From Paenibacillus pabuli (GTDB lineage Bacteria; Bacillota; Bacilli; Paenibacillales; Paenibacillaceae): DNA of 64,000 nucleotides. The first letter of the stretch is position 1. Each line of letters begins with the position of its first letter. The DNA lies in contig NZ_JBDOIO010000003.1 in the NCBI RefSeq assembly GCF_039831995.1, positions 3,782,001-3,846,000 on the forward strand, given 5' to 3'. The translations under genes and the position numbers were made by a program. Of this stretch, positions 63,992-64,000 are shown piece by piece. The notes below the pieces were generated by a model. It had not been told where the DNA came from and made no database searches. It saw only the letters and a list, made by a program, of their open reading frames with translations.

Positions 63992-64000
63992 CCCTGCCCC

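Overview
The window looks like chromosomal DNA of a Paenibacillus-like member of the Bacillota. The evidence is moderate GC, AGGAGG-type ribosome binding sites with several TTG starts, a serine T-box leader, a TPP riboswitch, CcpA (cre) and GlnR/TnrA-type operators, and families common in that group (PxpABC, YhgE, DUF5317, BIG2 and LysM proteins). I see no rRNA, tRNA, CRISPR array, prophage or insertion sequence.

Layout. 1-6 kb: a truncated chemotaxis receptor, an EAL phosphodiesterase, a secreted nucleotidase with LysM, and a PNPOx-like protein. 6.4-12.2 kb: a tightly packed minus-strand run with a Nudix hydrolase, the 5-oxoprolinase genes pxpB-pxpC-pxpA and small metabolic or hypothetical genes. 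12.4-15.4 kb: a BIG2 protein and a T-box-controlled seryl-tRNA synthetase. 15.4-22.6 kb: plus-strand MFS, VOC and small membrane protein genes, then a TPP-riboswitch operon for a thiamine-precursor ABC transporter, then a TatD-like hydrolase. 22.6-29 kb: nitroreductase/TetR, a YhgE-type membrane protein behind a double palindromic operator, and the csoR-copZ / copA copper system with two matching operators.

29-33 kb holds small genes and a divergent DMT transporter/LysR pair. 33.3-39.5 kb is a six-gene nucleoside-uptake operon (BMP lipoprotein, ATPase, two permeases, a molybdopterin oxidoreductase, a nucleoside phosphorylase). 39.7-48.9 kb carries a secreted protein, DUF5317 with a coupled 34-codon microgene, a GGDEF/HD-GYP fusion, a NarL-type two-component system and the copper proteins YcnJ/YcnI. 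49-51 kb is a three-gene cassette that looks like a type VII-secreted lipase in 'reverse' domain order, with a putative partner and a lipoprotein that may give immunity. 51-64 kb: DUF445, an aldo/keto reductase, a cupin, AraC and GH28 genes, a glutamine-type ABC operon behind two GlnR/TnrA-like boxes, and an FAD oxidoreductase with sugar ABC permeases running off the window end.

The most notable items are the lipase/partner/lipoprotein cassette, the T-box-controlled SerRS with a divergent motif 3, the Mo-oxidoreductase embedded in the nucleoside operon, the 85-bp-spaced GlnR-like boxes, and the microgene coupled to DUF5317.
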